64,000 bases of DNA. Source: Cadophora sp. MPI-SDFR-AT-0126. Lineage: Eukaryota > Ascomycota > Leotiomycetes > Helotiales > Ploettnerulaceae. The first letter of the stretch is position 1, and every line of letters starts with the position of its first letter. The position numbers and the translations under genes are program-made. Where the stretch lies: contig JAGMVK010000014.1 in NCBI GenBank assembly GCA_020747065.1, forward strand, positions 620,001 to 684,000, written 5' to 3'. The notes under the pieces were generated by a model. It worked only from the letters and a program-made list of their open reading frames with translations, searched no databases and had not been told where the DNA came from. Below, one piece after another: positions 46,949 to 59,175 of the stretch.

Positions 46949-49186
46949 ATGTTTACCGGCTCCCCACAGGGTGCCACGTCCTATACGGGTAGCCAGCAAG
47001 TCGGATCCACCACTGTGGGTGCAGGAAACTCTGCTAAGACCATATCCTGTACATCGTGTCGTCAACGGAAGACAAAGTGTGATCGAGTCAAGCCGAGATG
47101 CGGCAATTGCGTGAGAGCAGGGTATCAGTGTGAGTTTCTAGAGAGGAAGAAACCAGCAGCGACACAACGACGAACCCTGAAAATGCTCGAAGCAAGATTA
47201 GGTACGTTTGACATAATTTCCTTTGCGCCAGCTGGCTAAAAGGCCTCAGCCAACGTCGAAACACAGCTTGTTGCGGGGGCACAGTCAATGTATTTGGAAG
47301 AACCAACGGAGCAAACCATTGATATAGTGGGTCGGAATCACTTGGACGGAGGCACGAATATCGAAAGACAAGATCCTGCTCTCCTTCATTTATCTTCCAT
47401 CAGTATCGGTGGCCAATCCACCAACCCTTTAGTTCCGGCAAGCCAAGGTCCAGCAAATGAATTAACTGACACGGGCATGCAAGAATGTCTGCCTCCTGAA
47501 GATATGATCAATGAATTGTGAGTCGTTTTGATGGACGATATGCTGACATTTCATTGACCGGCCTAAAGAAATCGATTGTATTTTGAGAAGTTCCATTCCT
47601 CCCTACCAATGATACACAAATATCGATATTACGCCTCGATGGAAAAAGGACCACAGACAAGACCTCCTGTTTGTCTGAGATACGCAATTTGGGCGACAGC
47701 TGCATCATTTTCAGAGAATTACAGAAGTTTCGAAGACTTGCTGTACAAACGTGCACGACAATACATCGAGGCCGATGAAATGAAGGTAAGAGCTCCCAAT
47801 CCAGTCTTAATCCTGATACTGATAGCTTTAGAGCCGGGGGAACAGTTTGCGACGCTTTATCATGCCCAAACTTGGTGTCTACTTTCCATGTATGAAGTAA
47901 CGAAAGCATACTTCTCACGATCATGGATGAGTGTGGGGCGTGCGATCTGCTTGGTACAAAAACTTGGTTTATCGAACCTAGATATTGAAGACACAAGGAC
48001 CAAATATCTATCGTTGTCAGCACTGGATTGGATTGAGCTCGAAGAGGGGCGGAGGACGTTCTGGACAGCATTCTACGGTGACAGATGGGCGAGCACACTA
48101 ACTGGCTGGCCTATGATCCTAGATGAGAACAAAGTGAGTAGAACACTTCCTGTCTGTAGCAAATGATTAATATTGTCAGATCAACACGAATATACCGGCT
48201 TCGGAAGAGTCTTTTGAGGAAGGATTCCCACAAGAGACCGTCTCTCTCTCTGTAGCTCGATCTCGTGGAGGCGGGAGGAGCCTGTCTCCATTCGGAGGTC
48301 TCCTCTTAACAACGGCTTTATACGGATACCAACACCAGCATTCGCATCAAGCCGACTTGGATGATCATCCAAGAGATTTTGAAATTGGGCAGTTTGGGAA
48401 GCGGCATCGAATTCTGGACAACGTTGTCTCGAATACATTCATGTTCCTACCAGAACACCTGAGATTGCCAGCCGCACTTCGTAACATGACTGTCGTTTTC
48501 ACACATGTCAGCCTCCATACTCTTGTCATACTCCAACATCAAATTGTAATCCGGCATGCAATCTCAAAAGAGCTTGGTGCCGGTGTCCTTGGTCAAGGCC
48601 AGGCTCGTATTTTGACGGCGGCTGAGGAGATTGCGAACATCATGCGGCTGGTATCTAACCAAGAAGCATCTGAGGTAGGTTGCGACCTCATCAATCCCCT
48701 TCACAAATCAATGACTAACGATCGCAGATGCCTTCCTGGGTCGGCTTTTGTTTGTTTGTCGCTGCTAGAGCCTTTGTCAAGGATGACAAGTCTGCTCCGC
48801 TCCAACACTCTCGGCTGGCGAATATTCAATTTCTCATCAGCATCATGAAGACCATTGGATGTCAACATCCCATCACCAACTACTTTGCAGCTCAACTGGA
48901 ACTTGAAGCTCAGACTGCCGGATTAGTGCTAAGCTCACCAACCCAAAGAAGCGATTACATGCCAGAGCCTGATACCTTTACATCCGTCACCTTCAACGGA
49001 AGCACGTACTCTACGAACAACGACCGGTCGCTCAGATCTGGTATACCCACGTTTCCAGGAGTCGGTACAGACTTCCCAGCTTCGCATAACGAACTCACCT
49101 CCAGATCCTTCCCAAAGACGTCACCTGAGTATGGCGGAGGCTCACACATTACCACCAATGAGCGTTTTTCAGATTCCTTCTGGTGA
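46949..49186 (+). CDS. Zn2Cys6 fungal transcription factor
   Basis: Six exons, 46949-47201, 47250-47517, 47569-47785, 47834-48133, 48180-48674 and 48728-49186, join in consistent phase to about 663 residues. The zinc cluster is at ~32-62: CTSCRQRKTKCDRVKPRCGNC followed by CEF, i.e. C-x2-C-x6-C-x6-C-x2-C-x6-C. A short coiled-coil linker follows (KMLEARLANVETQLV). The fungal-specific transcription factor domain (Fungal_trans) spans ~180-400 and includes LYFEKFHSSLPMIHKYRY, YHAQTWCLLSMYE, SRSWMSVGRAICLVQKLGL and EEGRRTFWTAFYGDRWAS. It is a nuclear DNA-binding regulator with unknown targets. No biosynthetic neighbour survives intact beside it. The gene lies between repeat islands yet shows no RIP damage. 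Confidence 0.93.
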
Positions 49187-49768
49187 ACGCACTACTACGA
49201 GACTTAGTACCGATATGATGTGGTGGTTCTTGATTGTGATGACTTGCTTGTATTTCTATTTGTTTCTATGGTACGCTTTGACCTTCCCGAATCGCAGAAA
49301 GCATCATGATCCAAAATAGAGAGTTTATACTAAACAGTGATATTTTGATAATAATCCATGCCCCGGTAAGACTTGGCTCGAAACATTCTCTTACTGTATT
49401 TCGTAACTCCTCCTGCCCCTCCGCGTGTGCTTTGGAACTTGCTAGCTTTACCATGGAAGCCTGAACTTCAGAATCACAAGAGGTGTATCCTTTGATGTTA
49501 ATCCTTCATGCATCTGACAGTTTGTGGAATATCTAAATACGAGCTCAACAGTGACTTCAACATTCGTGTTTTAATTAAGCTTGAGTCAACAAGCATCATT
49601 ATACTTTGCTTGACCGGGTTCTGCGTAGCTTTGAGGTGTAACCACTTTGCTCAACAAGGCGTTCGTAGTATAAGCAGAGGTCTGTATAGTGTACCGAAAT
49701 GTACGTATCTTTTGTGATTCTGAATGTCTCCTTCCCAAAATACTTTACATTAAATATCATCGCTCATC
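49187..49768. other. Convergent intergenic region
   Basis: It contains the 3' regions of the zinc-cluster gene and the small membrane protein. The frame at 49131-49319 overlaps the gene end and has one hydrophobic run, but no independent support. Confidence 0.45.
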
Positions 49769-50262
49769 TCACAATTGGCTCAAAGCAGTGAGTGCTGGAA
49801 TAAGCCAAACAGGAACCAAAGGCACATACACGCCCTTCAAGAAGTACCCAAGTCCAGACGCGAAAGAATATGCTCCATACCACCCAAGTATTGCCCAGTC
49901 ATAACCAGTATTCAAACCAAACTTAGCCCATTTGAGCTGGAGAATTCCTATCTTCAGCTTCAGCTGCATCCCTGAATTCTATCACAAAGCCCCTGCATAA
50001 AACTTTGGATGGGGTCTCGAAACGAATTCCGACTAGAACTGGGGCGAGAAGAGAGCGACATACCAATGAGAGCCCAAGAAGCACCAACCTGGAGGAAGTT
50101 GCTTTTTGCGGAGAAGGCCGTCAGAAACTCTGAAGGGCCAAACCCGCGATCGATTTTGGGGAACATTTCGCTGAAAGCTAAAGATGTGTGCTTGTAGGCT
50201 GCGAATGCGCTGAGGCCTGCGCAGCCGTACAAAATACGTCTGGAAGTCTCAGGTGATAACAT
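49769..50262 (-). CDS. Small multi-helix membrane protein, hypothetical
   Basis: Two exons, 50064-50262 and 49769-49947, are joined through a 116-nt GTATGT...TAG intron (phase 1), giving about 125 residues. The start is ATG 50262 (MLSPETSRRILYGCAGLSAF). The splice restores the run GASWALIGILQLKWAKFGLN. Hydrophobic helices occur at ~9-22, ~55-72, ~82-100 (ILGWYGAYSFASGLGYFL) and ~104-120 (VPLVPVWLIPALTAL). No named family was recognised; it belongs to the many small fungal proteins with four predicted helices and no catalytic motif. Confidence 0.75.
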
Positions 50263-51955
50263 TGTGTGTTGTCTGATTTCGTTCGTCTTGGAACGACCTC
50301 GTGGAAGAATTTCGATGCACGAAAATAGCAGGAAGAGTTGCGGTGGTGACGTGTGGGGGATTTGAGAGGAGTTTGGGACGGGGAGAGTATTTGACGACAT
50401 GAGGGGAAATATTGAGAGCGCGATTACAAGCATCATAAGGTCCTTTGATGTTTACTGATCAAGGAAATGACTAGCTGAGCGTAGCCAGCCCCTTTGGTCG
50501 TCGACGGATGGCTGGTAGGTCCAACGCTGGAGCACACTTGACCCGCTGCCTGTTAGACGTGCAACCGGCCATGCTTAGCAATGGAGCTTCGGTAAAATAC
50601 CATGTCCGGCGGGCGAGACACTGGCCTGAGAATTTGCCATCAAGGGTGGAGAAGGAAAATCGACCCCTAGCTTCGGTTCGATCCTCAGCGGGCAGACATG
50701 GTGACAAAATCATTTCTTCGAAGTGAAACAATGTCCTTGTCCACTACTTGGAGAAGTTTTAACCCGGTTGTTGGATGCCTTACGCCAGAGCAGCTAATCC
50801 GCTGATGGTATATCTTCGTCGGACCTCCAGCACAGAAAATACAAATTGGCACTTCGACATCACATCAGATGCCCAAATTGATTCCGGGATCCGATAAACT
50901 GAATTTGATCAATGATGCTAAGTCAGATGTGATAAGTGGGCCTTTTTTTTTGGCATTCTTTTTGTTGGTGTTCGCTTGGGCTTTGTGGAAGGAATGCCCA
51001 GTTTGATCGTGACAACTAACGATACCAACTACTTCGTCGAACTTTTGCCTCCTGGAAAGGAGTTTTCATGAGCTTCGTATTTCCAATATCTAACGCTCGA
51101 CCGCGATAGATAAATCATGCCTACAAACCACCCCAGATTGTGGCATTTCCGATTGTAGCTGGGATAGGAACCAAATGGGTTTCTGGAACTCTTTCGGAGG
51201 CTTGCGGAGTGACTTTAGCCGTGATGAGGTCTTTGCAGTCGTCTTGTCCGGCTCCAAGCCTCAAGAGGCTTTGTCTAAAATATAAACATCCACTTCATCC
51301 CATTAGATTGACTTTGTCCAGTTCTCCTTGTTGAAGTTCGGAAAGAAATGCCATTCTAAAGCTAATTAATTATGGACGTCTTGTTTATAATATTGACCAG
51401 GTGCGCTCTATGCTCTCTGTAAGCTTTTGAGTACCATGAAAAACATTTTATGGAAGTCACCAGCTTAATTGATGACAATTGAGACAGTACGGGCTCCGTT
51501 CCTTCAGCAGACCAGTTCGTCTGACGCATCAGTTGTTATGGCCTTGGCGAGGCTTCAAAGCTCTGTAGCAGCTAGAATGCTTACAATTTTAGTTATTAGG
51601 GAACACAATATCCTCAGTTTAATGCATTTTCCGTTTACTTGTCTAAAAATATAGAAGGTTACGAATGGTGTATGAGGTGTCGGTAAACGTCTTTCAAGTA
51701 AGTGGGCTCTCAAATGGAAGCGACAGGACTAAAGACGGTCGTGGTGTTATTCAGGGGAACCTTGATGCACTCAGGCGACGGCTTTAATCGTGATGAGCAA
51801 TTCGGAGATATGGGTGTACCTGCATATTTCGGAAACAAAGGTGAGCCTATCATGAATTGGTTCTGAGGTCTCGGCAGAACAATTACTCCTGAGGAGGGGA
51901 AATAGTATTATAACGTCTGACCCCTGCTTTCCGCTTACCCCTACATTCCATCTAC
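50263..51955. other. Intergenic before the repeat nest, no gene seen
   Basis: Only short frames occur (50508-50726, 51140-51334, 51469-51654), none with a domain or splice pattern. Base composition is ordinary until about 51,955. Confidence 0.5.
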
Positions 51956-52569
51956 CTTGCTTAACTTTACCGCTTCTTATATTACTTAACTTTAATATTT
52001 ATTTAATATTTTATTTTTTAATTAATTTTCTTAAAATTTAAAATATAAATTAATTTTATTATAAAGCTTTAATATATTATATATAATACTATATATATTA
52101 TTAAAAAAATCGTAAATAATAAATCCTTAGAAAAGATATATTTAAAGTAAAGTATTTTAAAGTCTATTTTTTATAATTTAAATATAATAATATAATTATA
52201 TAAAAAAGTCGTTAAGTACTTTTAAAGGTTATTTATAATAGTTGAAAATTAATTAAATTTTAATTTAAAAGTCTCTTAATTATAAAGTTATTTATATATA
52301 AATATAGGTTTTTAGAAAAAGGCTTTTAGTACTTTAAAGAGACTATTAATTACTTAAAAACACTAAATAACGTAGTTTTTAATATATAATTTTATTTTCA
52401 AGACTAAGAGGTAAATATACGTTGATTTTATATATATTAATTGCGCTTACTTTAAAGTTATTAAGTTATAGTTTTAGAAATTAGAGATTTTAGTAATTAA
52501 AGTTATTTTAGCCTTTGAATAATAAAATATAAATAAAACTAATATTATAAAAAGCTATAGCTTAAATAA
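51956..52569. repeat. Extremely AT-rich RIP-type block
   Basis: Almost only A and T, with ttaatt/tataat runs and very few CpG. It abuts the gypsy LTR. The original element cannot be identified. Confidence 0.75.
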
Positions 52570-53037
52570 TGTTACGGATAGTCCTGGATAGCCCTAGGGC
52601 CCTAGGAGGAAATATCCTCGGAGTAAGCGTATACCTAGGAGCCTAGTAGCTCCTATGAATAGAGCTCTTAAGAGCTAATAAAAGTCTGGGAAATATATAT
52701 TATATAATATTTCCTTATAATAATATTATATAATATAATAAATAAGTTATAAGTTTTTATAGCTAAGTTATATAATAAATAGATCCTTTAGAGCTTCAAG
52801 ATTTAGGGCTCTAAGAACTTTAGAGCGCGAAGATCTAAGAGAGTCTTAAGAGAATAAAGGTTCTATAAAAGACTAGTATATTTACTATTAAATAAGAGCT
52901 TTATACTGAATTTAAATAGTATCCTTAATTATACTAGTAACTATTTTAATTATTTATATAATATACTTACTTCTTAATTATTAGAGATTAACTCTAAAGC
53001 TTTTATATTTATAGTAAGTAAATATCAGACTATTATA
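52570..53037 (+). repeat. 5' LTR of the gypsy element, RIP-mutated
   Basis: It is 468 bp, starts TGTTACGGAT, and its end has mutated from CCGTTACA to a TATTATA-like form. Compared with the solo LTR at 41512-41980 most differences are transitions toward A/T, although some transversions occur in the first 40 bp. Confidence 0.88.
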
Positions 53038-53305
53038 CTTTAAGCACCTTCTTATTAGAAGTACTAACTTATATAAATAATATATCCTTTACTAAAGGAT
53101 CTTCTTTATTAGATATAGTAACTAAGGGTAAGGCCCTTAAGACTATTAAGCTTTCTCTTATTAATTCTAAGCTTATCCTAAAGATAATATAGCTAACTTC
53201 TATTATAATAACTATATTAAACTTAAGGCTTATTTAACTTAAGTTAAGCTTTATATTAAGTTCTATAGCTATTAGTTTACTATAGAAATAGACTAGGTCC
53301 TATAA
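53038..53305 (+). pseudogene. gypsy gag relic, 5' part
   Basis: AT-rich sequence after the LTR shows a degraded capsid-like pattern near 53215-53305 (KAYLT, then VKLYIKFYSY). It is interrupted by the copia target site TATAA, and the same frame resumes after 60980. Stops prevent any product. Confidence 0.6.
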
Positions 53306-53522
53306 TGTTGGTCCGCAGGCCTATCCAAAGCATGTCTTAGCTAGAATAGGGGGTAGGACCACTTACGGGGGTGATTCGGTGGCGTTTCGGGAGGCAGTAT
53401 ATAGTCTAGTACCTCCCACCCCCTCTTAGAAGAAACACAGATTTTCCACACCATCAAGCTTGATATGCATATACATGATATTTACGTTTGATTCTTGGCT
53501 TATATTCGGTATTGAACCGACA
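53306..53522 (+). repeat. 5' LTR of the copia element
   Basis: Same 217-bp sequence as 60763-60979. It contains a CAGTATATAG box that may serve as TATA element, followed by a pyrimidine-rich CCTCCCACCCCCTC tract. Confidence 0.95.
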
Positions 53523-53820
53523 CTGATCAGTGGTCAATGCGAACCACAGACAGATAGGTCACGGCAGGACAAGCGGCGACTCAACGTTGAGTACTTAGCT
53601 GTACTTTTCGGGCCATCTTTGAACCTGAATCAACGATTGACGATTCAGTGGGAGGGGACCGGCATCACGTTTAGACTGCAAATCTCGTACGGCAGTACGC
53701 ATAACAACAGCGACGATTCCTCTTCGACAATCGTCAAGTCAATTGCTTGACTTCAGCTAAGGAGATTCCAAGCAAAAATCAAGTATCAGTTCCGGGACAC
53801 CACCGAATCAGGTACGAATC

Positions 53821-56800
53821 ATGGCCGAAGAAACACCAGTTACTTCGGATCAGGGTGGGAGAGAGGAAGAGACAGCTACGGGAGCAGAGGCGGAAGCGGT
53901 GGCGATGTGGTCAGGACCGCGACCAGTGGAAACGCCACCAGATGATGCTACGAAGCTCTCGCAGGAGTTTCGAAAGAACTTCTGCGATGGCCATTCTAAG
54001 GGCGAATTCCTATTCCTGGACTTTTGGGAATATTTCGGAAATTGGTCTCCAGGCCACTTCGCTCGCATCAAGAAGGTGGAACGAATGCACCTACGTGACA
54101 CGTTACGAGCAAACGGCGTGTTCGTACGGAAGGATAAGACACCAATTACGGTTGCACTCGCTCAGACAGCTCGAGCCGAAACTAACTTTTGGCCGGAAGA
54201 ACAGCTGGAGTTGCAGATTCGGAACGCTCCCGACACAGTACCGGACCATATTCAGAACCCTCGCCAAGCGACAGCTTCGACTACCCAAACACTTCATCAA
54301 GGAATGCTACCACCATCTCGACGCAACGGGCCAACTGTAGTGATCGATTCTGCTGAATCGACTCCTTCAGATGAGGAAGAGGGATTGCGCCAACATATTC
54401 CGTTGAGGAGCAATTTCCCAAGAGCCGAGGTGTCTCAGATCTCAGACCATCTCATGACCCCTGCCCATGTAAGGACCATCATTCCAGACGACGATCTGTA
54501 CGCCGCGACACCACCAGTTCGTACAAAGAGAGAGTTCTCATTTACCCCTGGGAGAGAATCCCTGAATACGGCGCCAAGGTGGAGACCGAACGAGAATCCA
54601 TTGCCAAACCCCGTACCAATTCCAGAAGTGCACCCACGGGATGGATCTTTGCCCCCATTTACGGTACCGAGAACAATCGGACCACATACGGAACAGATAC
54701 GGCCGCCTTGGTATGTCATGGAAACACTGACGCAGGATCAATCGAAATCGCTAGTGAACCTTAGCAAGATGTACACCAAAGAGCTTCAGTACAGTGGGTC
54801 CAAAGACCACTTGGACGAGAAACTACACATCTTTGCCGACTTCTGCCAGAAAGCAGGTGTTGATTATGACATTTGGCACCGGGCATTTCCGACGATGCTC
54901 CGGGACGGAGCATCTACGTACTATTACCGGTACCTTCAGAACAAAGGGTACAACTTTGACGAACTTGTCAAAGCAACACGTACCAATTTCGAGACGGAAG
55001 AGAGAGCCAACCAATTCCTCAGCCGATGGTTTAGCTTGACCTTCTTGTCATTTCAAGCTGAACCTTACCAGAAGGGCAGGCCAATTCTGGTCCAGTTGGA
55101 GAACTTTGCCAGAGAGCTGCAGAGCATCCAACTTGGTCTCAAAGACGACAATATGCGGAACGACAAAACTTTGCGCGACAAACTCGTGCAGGGAGTTTCA
55201 GGTAACCCACTCTTCAAGATGGCACTGTTTCGAGCACCACCAACTTTCCCTACATTGATGGACAGTCTTCGCACGGCTCTGAGCGTGGAAACGGCTCATG
55301 AGCCGGGATCACGAGTCGGTAAACACACCGATTCAGGGCCGAGTCGACACCGTGCCTACGTTGCGGACGGGACGGCCCACTACTCGGACCGAAGGATGAA
55401 GTTTTCCGCAGGCAACAAACGCGGAACTACATTCAAGCCCAAGCCAGGTTATACAGGGTGTATCGTCTGCAAGAAGATGGACTGCCACAGCAGCCGCCAT
55501 TCTAACGAGGAGCAGGCAGCCTCCAAAGCGCGATACTTTGCTGCACGAAAAGCTGAAGGTGTGAAACCTACAGAGGCATCATTTCAAGCCTACCTGGCAT
55601 ATGCAGAGGGAGTCGGATCGGGTTCGGGGGACATTCAGGGTCAGTCAGGAAGAGATGACCCAGATGACCCCGATAACCAAGACACTTCTTCCGGGATCGA
55701 TGAAACCTCCACAGATTCGGACAGCGGATGCAGCGATGGATCGGCCAACTTCACAACTGTGTTCAGTGCCAGTGAGGCAATGTACGATGCGCGGGAAGTG
55801 ATGGAACAACTTGAAGAGAAGAAGGCCACCCACATCCTGGAAAGCCGGATTCAGAAACCTCCAGAAAATGAGGCCTATACGACTCAATGGACGGACCGTT
55901 TCTTCCAAGGTCTTCTCATTGACACAGGCGCTTCTAACAAAAACGTTGGAGGTCTCAATCAATTACGTGCGTTGCAACGGATTCGAAATGTCAAATACGA
56001 TACCAGCGAGTCGGGTAAGAGTCGGATCAAATTCGGAGCAGGTTCACGACCTTCCCTTGGAATCGCCACAGTGGATACTCCAGTTGGAATTTTGGATTTC
56101 CATATTGTGGATACAGACGTGCCATTCCTGCTATGCTTGCAACAAATGGACAAGATGGGGGCATACTACGACAACATACAGAATGTGTTGGTTCAAGGTG
56201 ATAAGAAGTACTTGATTGTACGGAAGGATGATCATCCATGGCTGCTCTTGGACCAAAATCATCAACTTGTCGATTCTTCGAACAGTACCATCAACGAGTG
56301 CCACCTGACGGAGACAGAGATTCGCCGGCTACATAGGAGATTCGGCCATCCATCGGTACAACGGTTGCAACACCTGTTAGATCAAGCAGGCCATGATTCC
56401 GATTCCGAGATCATGTTACGAGTCAAAGAGATGTGTGAGCATTGCCAGAAACACGCAGACGCTCCACATCGCTTTCGCTTCAAATTGCAAGACGACATCG
56501 ACTTCAATCACACAGTCTATGTTGATATAGCACAATTTGGGAACCGATATGCACTTCACATGGTCGACGAGGCCACAGGGTTCGGAGCTGCGAAACTGCT
56601 CCGAAGGCGCCCCGGATCAGCTACGGCTCAGGCCACCTTCAATGCTTTCAAGTCAGCATGGATGGACACATACATTGGGCCCCCAGACTTCGTTGTCTAC
56701 GACTATGGAACCAACTTCAACTCTGAGGAGTTTCGGGGAGCACTCAGAGCAGTAGGAAGTACACCAAAGCTTGTGCCCGTGGAGGCACACCACTCAGTTG

Positions 56801-59175
56801 GCAAAGTAGAACGGTATCATCGTCCACTCAGGCGTGCCTATGAAATCGTCACAGTAGAGCATCCCGATCTGAGCGACGAGGATCGATTACAAATGGCTGT
56901 CAAAGCTGTCAACGATACAGCTGGACCGAATGGCTTGATTCCTACACTGCTCGTTTTTGGAGCTTACCCCAGAATGACAGAAATGGATCCTCCAAACCCG
57001 TCTATTCAGCAACGTGCGGAAACCATCAAAAAGGCCATGAAAGAAGTACGCAAGGTGCATGCTAAACGCCAAGCCAACGATGCGCTGGCAACCCGTAACG
57101 GCCCCGGTACGACGCACATTCATGATCTCCGGCTTCAAGATCAAGTTTTGGTATGGCGAGAAAAGAAAGGCTGGAGAGGACCATACATTTTCTTGGGAAT
57201 AGAAGGCGAGGCATGCAGGATCGATATGGACAACGGCAGAGTACGCACATTCCGATCAACATCTGTGCGCCCATTCAAAACAGATACATCTGGCGTTGAA
57301 CAAAAGAAAGAAAAAGTGCCAGATGTGACCCGTGAGCCTGGCTCACCAGTCCGAAAAGCCCACGAAACAGCACCGAAACTCCCCCGAATCACGGTTGAGA
57401 TCCCATTTATAAAACCAATCCCGGGACTACCAACAATTGATGACGACTACGATGCTAACGTGTTTCTGACTGAGAAGGAAACAAGGGATCGAGGGCTATC
57501 GATTAAGCTACGCGCAGAGGGCAAGATTACTACACCTGGCCCACCATTCCAGCAGTCCCGTCGAGTTGAGTATGAGGCTCTCATCAAGAGAGGCGTTTTT
57601 ATGCCGATTTCCAGAAATGACCCCAGAGCAAGAGGCCACCGCATCTTCAAATCAAGAATGGTGGACGAAGTAAAAGGCAAGGAATCATCAACACCATACG
57701 AGAAATCGAGGCTCGTTATCCAATGCTTCAACGACAAAGGCAAGAAAGAGATATTAACCCAATCTCCAACTATTCAACGGGTAAGTCAGCGATTGATCAT
57801 ATCACTGGCCGCTACTATGAGACATCCGAATCAGATCCGAAAGAGATCCGATATGCATCTAGCAATTCGGGACATCACCCAGGCCTATGTCCAGTCGACG
57901 ACAAAACTTCTTAGGAACATCCTTGCGTGGCCACCTGAAGAGATCGCAAATGAGTTCCCTCCTGATACGATATTTATGGTAATGCTTCCTCTTTATGGCA
58001 TACCAGAATCCGGAAATCACTGGTTTAACACCTACCATAAACATCATGTGGAAAAACTTCAAATGGAAACATCAACGTACGACCCTTGCTTGCTAATCAG
58101 CACCAAAGACAGCCACGATTTTGGGATTGTTGGAATGCAAACAGACGACACGTTAATCCTCGGAGATAATGAATTCTTAGCACGAGAGCAGGAAGGGATT
58201 ACGAAAGCCAATTTCTTGACAAAACCGATTCAGGTCCTAAACCCCTCCGAATCTATTACGTTCAACGGATGTACTATCACTTTGGCCGGGAACAACATCT
58301 ACATGTCGCAGAAAGGTCAAGGAACGAGACTAGAGTTAATTGATGTGACGGCGCCAGATTACAAGAAGGCATATGTGGAACAACGAGCTCGCGGCGCGTA
58401 TATTGCAACGATCTGTCAACCTGAAGCCACCTTTGATTTGTCGGTGGCAGCGCAACATCAGGATCCAACAGTAGAAGACGCGAAGGCCCTGAACCAACGT
58501 CTTCAATGGCAAATGGACAACACGGAGAGAGGTTTACGGTACATACCAGTGGACCTACACTCTGCCAGACTTTACGTCTTTGTCGATGGATCATTTGCCA
58601 ACAATAAGGATCTGAGCTCACAGATCGGGTTTCTGGTAACAATCGGATCAGAAACGGAGGGGGATTCGGAATTTACCCTCTCTGGCAACATCATTCATGC
58701 AAGCTCTACAAAGTGCAAGAGAGTAACGCGTGCTGTACTCGCTTCGGAGCTGTATGCTATGGTAGCAGGAATCGATATGTTGATTGCTTTGGGAACCACC
58801 GTCAATATGGTAACGGATAAGCTTGGACTCCCACGGCTTCCGACCGTGGTGTGTACAGATTCCCTATCTCTTTACGAGTGCATTATCAAACTTGGCACTA
58901 CAAAGGAGAAGCGTTTAATGATTGATATCATGGCAATTCGGCAGTCATATGAGCGCAGGGAGCTGACGGAGATTCGGTGGATCAATGGCACCAGCAATCC
59001 TGCTGATGCCATGACAAAGACAGCACCAAATAAAGCTCTCCAAGAGCTAATTGACACCAACACCTTGACTGTGAAGATAGAAGGTTGGGTTCAGAGGCCA
59101 CTTGATGTTGATTTGGAGGCTCGTTTGACTCATGATCGAGACTCACGAGTCGACAGGGTCGATTCGGGGGAGTAA
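53821..59175 (+). CDS. Copia gag-pol polyprotein (gag, protease, integrase, RT, RNase H)
   Basis: A single frame codes 1,784 residues in Ty1/copia order. Gag occupies roughly 1-530. A cysteine motif CIVCKKMDCHSSRH near 540 replaces the usual CCHC knuckle. The protease site LLIDTGAS is near 700. An integrase zinc motif (HRRFGHPS ... CEHC, ~840-880) is followed by a DDE core: YVDIAQFGN, VVYDYGTNFNS, then HHSVGKVERYHRP. The reverse transcriptase includes MHLAIRDITQAYVQS, LPLYGIPESGNHW and the active-site loop GMQTDDTLILGD, where QTDD stands in place of the common YVDD. RNase H begins LYVFVDGSFANN near 1580 and includes RAVLASELYAM. The length and absence of stops suggest activity. Integrase before RT confirms copia rather than gypsy. 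Confidence 0.96.
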   Translation: MAEETPVTSDQGGREEETATGAEAEAVAMWSGPRPVETPPDDATKLSQEFRKNFCDGHSKGEFLFLDFWEYFGNWSPGHFARIKKVERMHLRDTLRANGVFVRKDKTPITVALAQTARAETNFWPEEQLELQIRNAPDTVPDHIQNPRQATASTTQTLHQGMLPPSRRNGPTVVIDSAESTPSDEEEGLRQHIPLRSNFPRAEVSQISDHLMTPAHVRTIIPDDDLYAATPPVRTKREFSFTPGRESLNTAPRWRPNENPLPNPVPIPEVHPRDGSLPPFTVPRTIGPHTEQIRPPWYVMETLTQDQSKSLVNLSKMYTKELQYSGSKDHLDEKLHIFADFCQKAGVDYDIWHRAFPTMLRDGASTYYYRYLQNKGYNFDELVKATRTNFETEERANQFLSRWFSLTFLSFQAEPYQKGRPILVQLENFARELQSIQLGLKDDNMRNDKTLRDKLVQGVSGNPLFKMALFRAPPTFPTLMDSLRTALSVETAHEPGSRVGKHTDSGPSRHRAYVADGTAHYSDRRMKFSAGNKRGTTFKPKPGYTGCIVCKKMDCHSSRHSNEEQAASKARYFAARKAEGVKPTEASFQAYLAYAEGVGSGSGDIQGQSGRDDPDDPDNQDTSSGIDETSTDSDSGCSDGSANFTTVFSASEAMYDAREVMEQLEEKKATHILESRIQKPPENEAYTTQWTDRFFQGLLIDTGASNKNVGGLNQLRALQRIRNVKYDTSESGKSRIKFGAGSRPSLGIATVDTPVGILDFHIVDTDVPFLLCLQQMDKMGAYYDNIQNVLVQGDKKYLIVRKDDHPWLLLDQNHQLVDSSNSTINECHLTETEIRRLHRRFGHPSVQRLQHLLDQAGHDSDSEIMLRVKEMCEHCQKHADAPHRFRFKLQDDIDFNHTVYVDIAQFGNRYALHMVDEATGFGAAKLLRRRPGSATAQATFNAFKSAWMDTYIGPPDFVVYDYGTNFNSEEFRGALRAVGSTPKLVPVEAHHSVGKVERYHRPLRRAYEIVTVEHPDLSDEDRLQMAVKAVNDTAGPNGLIPTLLVFGAYPRMTEMDPPNPSIQQRAETIKKAMKEVRKVHAKRQANDALATRNGPGTTHIHDLRLQDQVLVWREKKGWRGPYIFLGIEGEACRIDMDNGRVRTFRSTSVRPFKTDTSGVEQKKEKVPDVTREPGSPVRKAHETAPKLPRITVEIPFIKPIPGLPTIDDDYDANVFLTEKETRDRGLSIKLRAEGKITTPGPPFQQSRRVEYEALIKRGVFMPISRNDPRARGHRIFKSRMVDEVKGKESSTPYEKSRLVIQCFNDKGKKEILTQSPTIQRVSQRLIISLAATMRHPNQIRKRSDMHLAIRDITQAYVQSTTKLLRNILAWPPEEIANEFPPDTIFMVMLPLYGIPESGNHWFNTYHKHHVEKLQMETSTYDPCLLISTKDSHDFGIVGMQTDDTLILGDNEFLAREQEGITKANFLTKPIQVLNPSESITFNGCTITLAGNNIYMSQKGQGTRLELIDVTAPDYKKAYVEQRARGAYIATICQPEATFDLSVAAQHQDPTVEDAKALNQRLQWQMDNTERGLRYIPVDLHSARLYVFVDGSFANNKDLSSQIGFLVTIGSETEGDSEFTLSGNIIHASSTKCKRVTRAVLASELYAMVAGIDMLIALGTTVNMVTDKLGLPRLPTVVCTDSLSLYECIIKLGTTKEKRLMIDIMAIRQSYERRELTEIRWINGTSNPADAMTKTAPNKALQELIDTNTLTVKIEGWVQRPLDVDLEARLTHDRDSRVDRVDSGE

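Noticed and set aside
47508..48098. 196-codon minus-strand frame
   Set aside because: Opposes the zinc-cluster factor, whose exons, phases and motifs are convincing on the plus strand.
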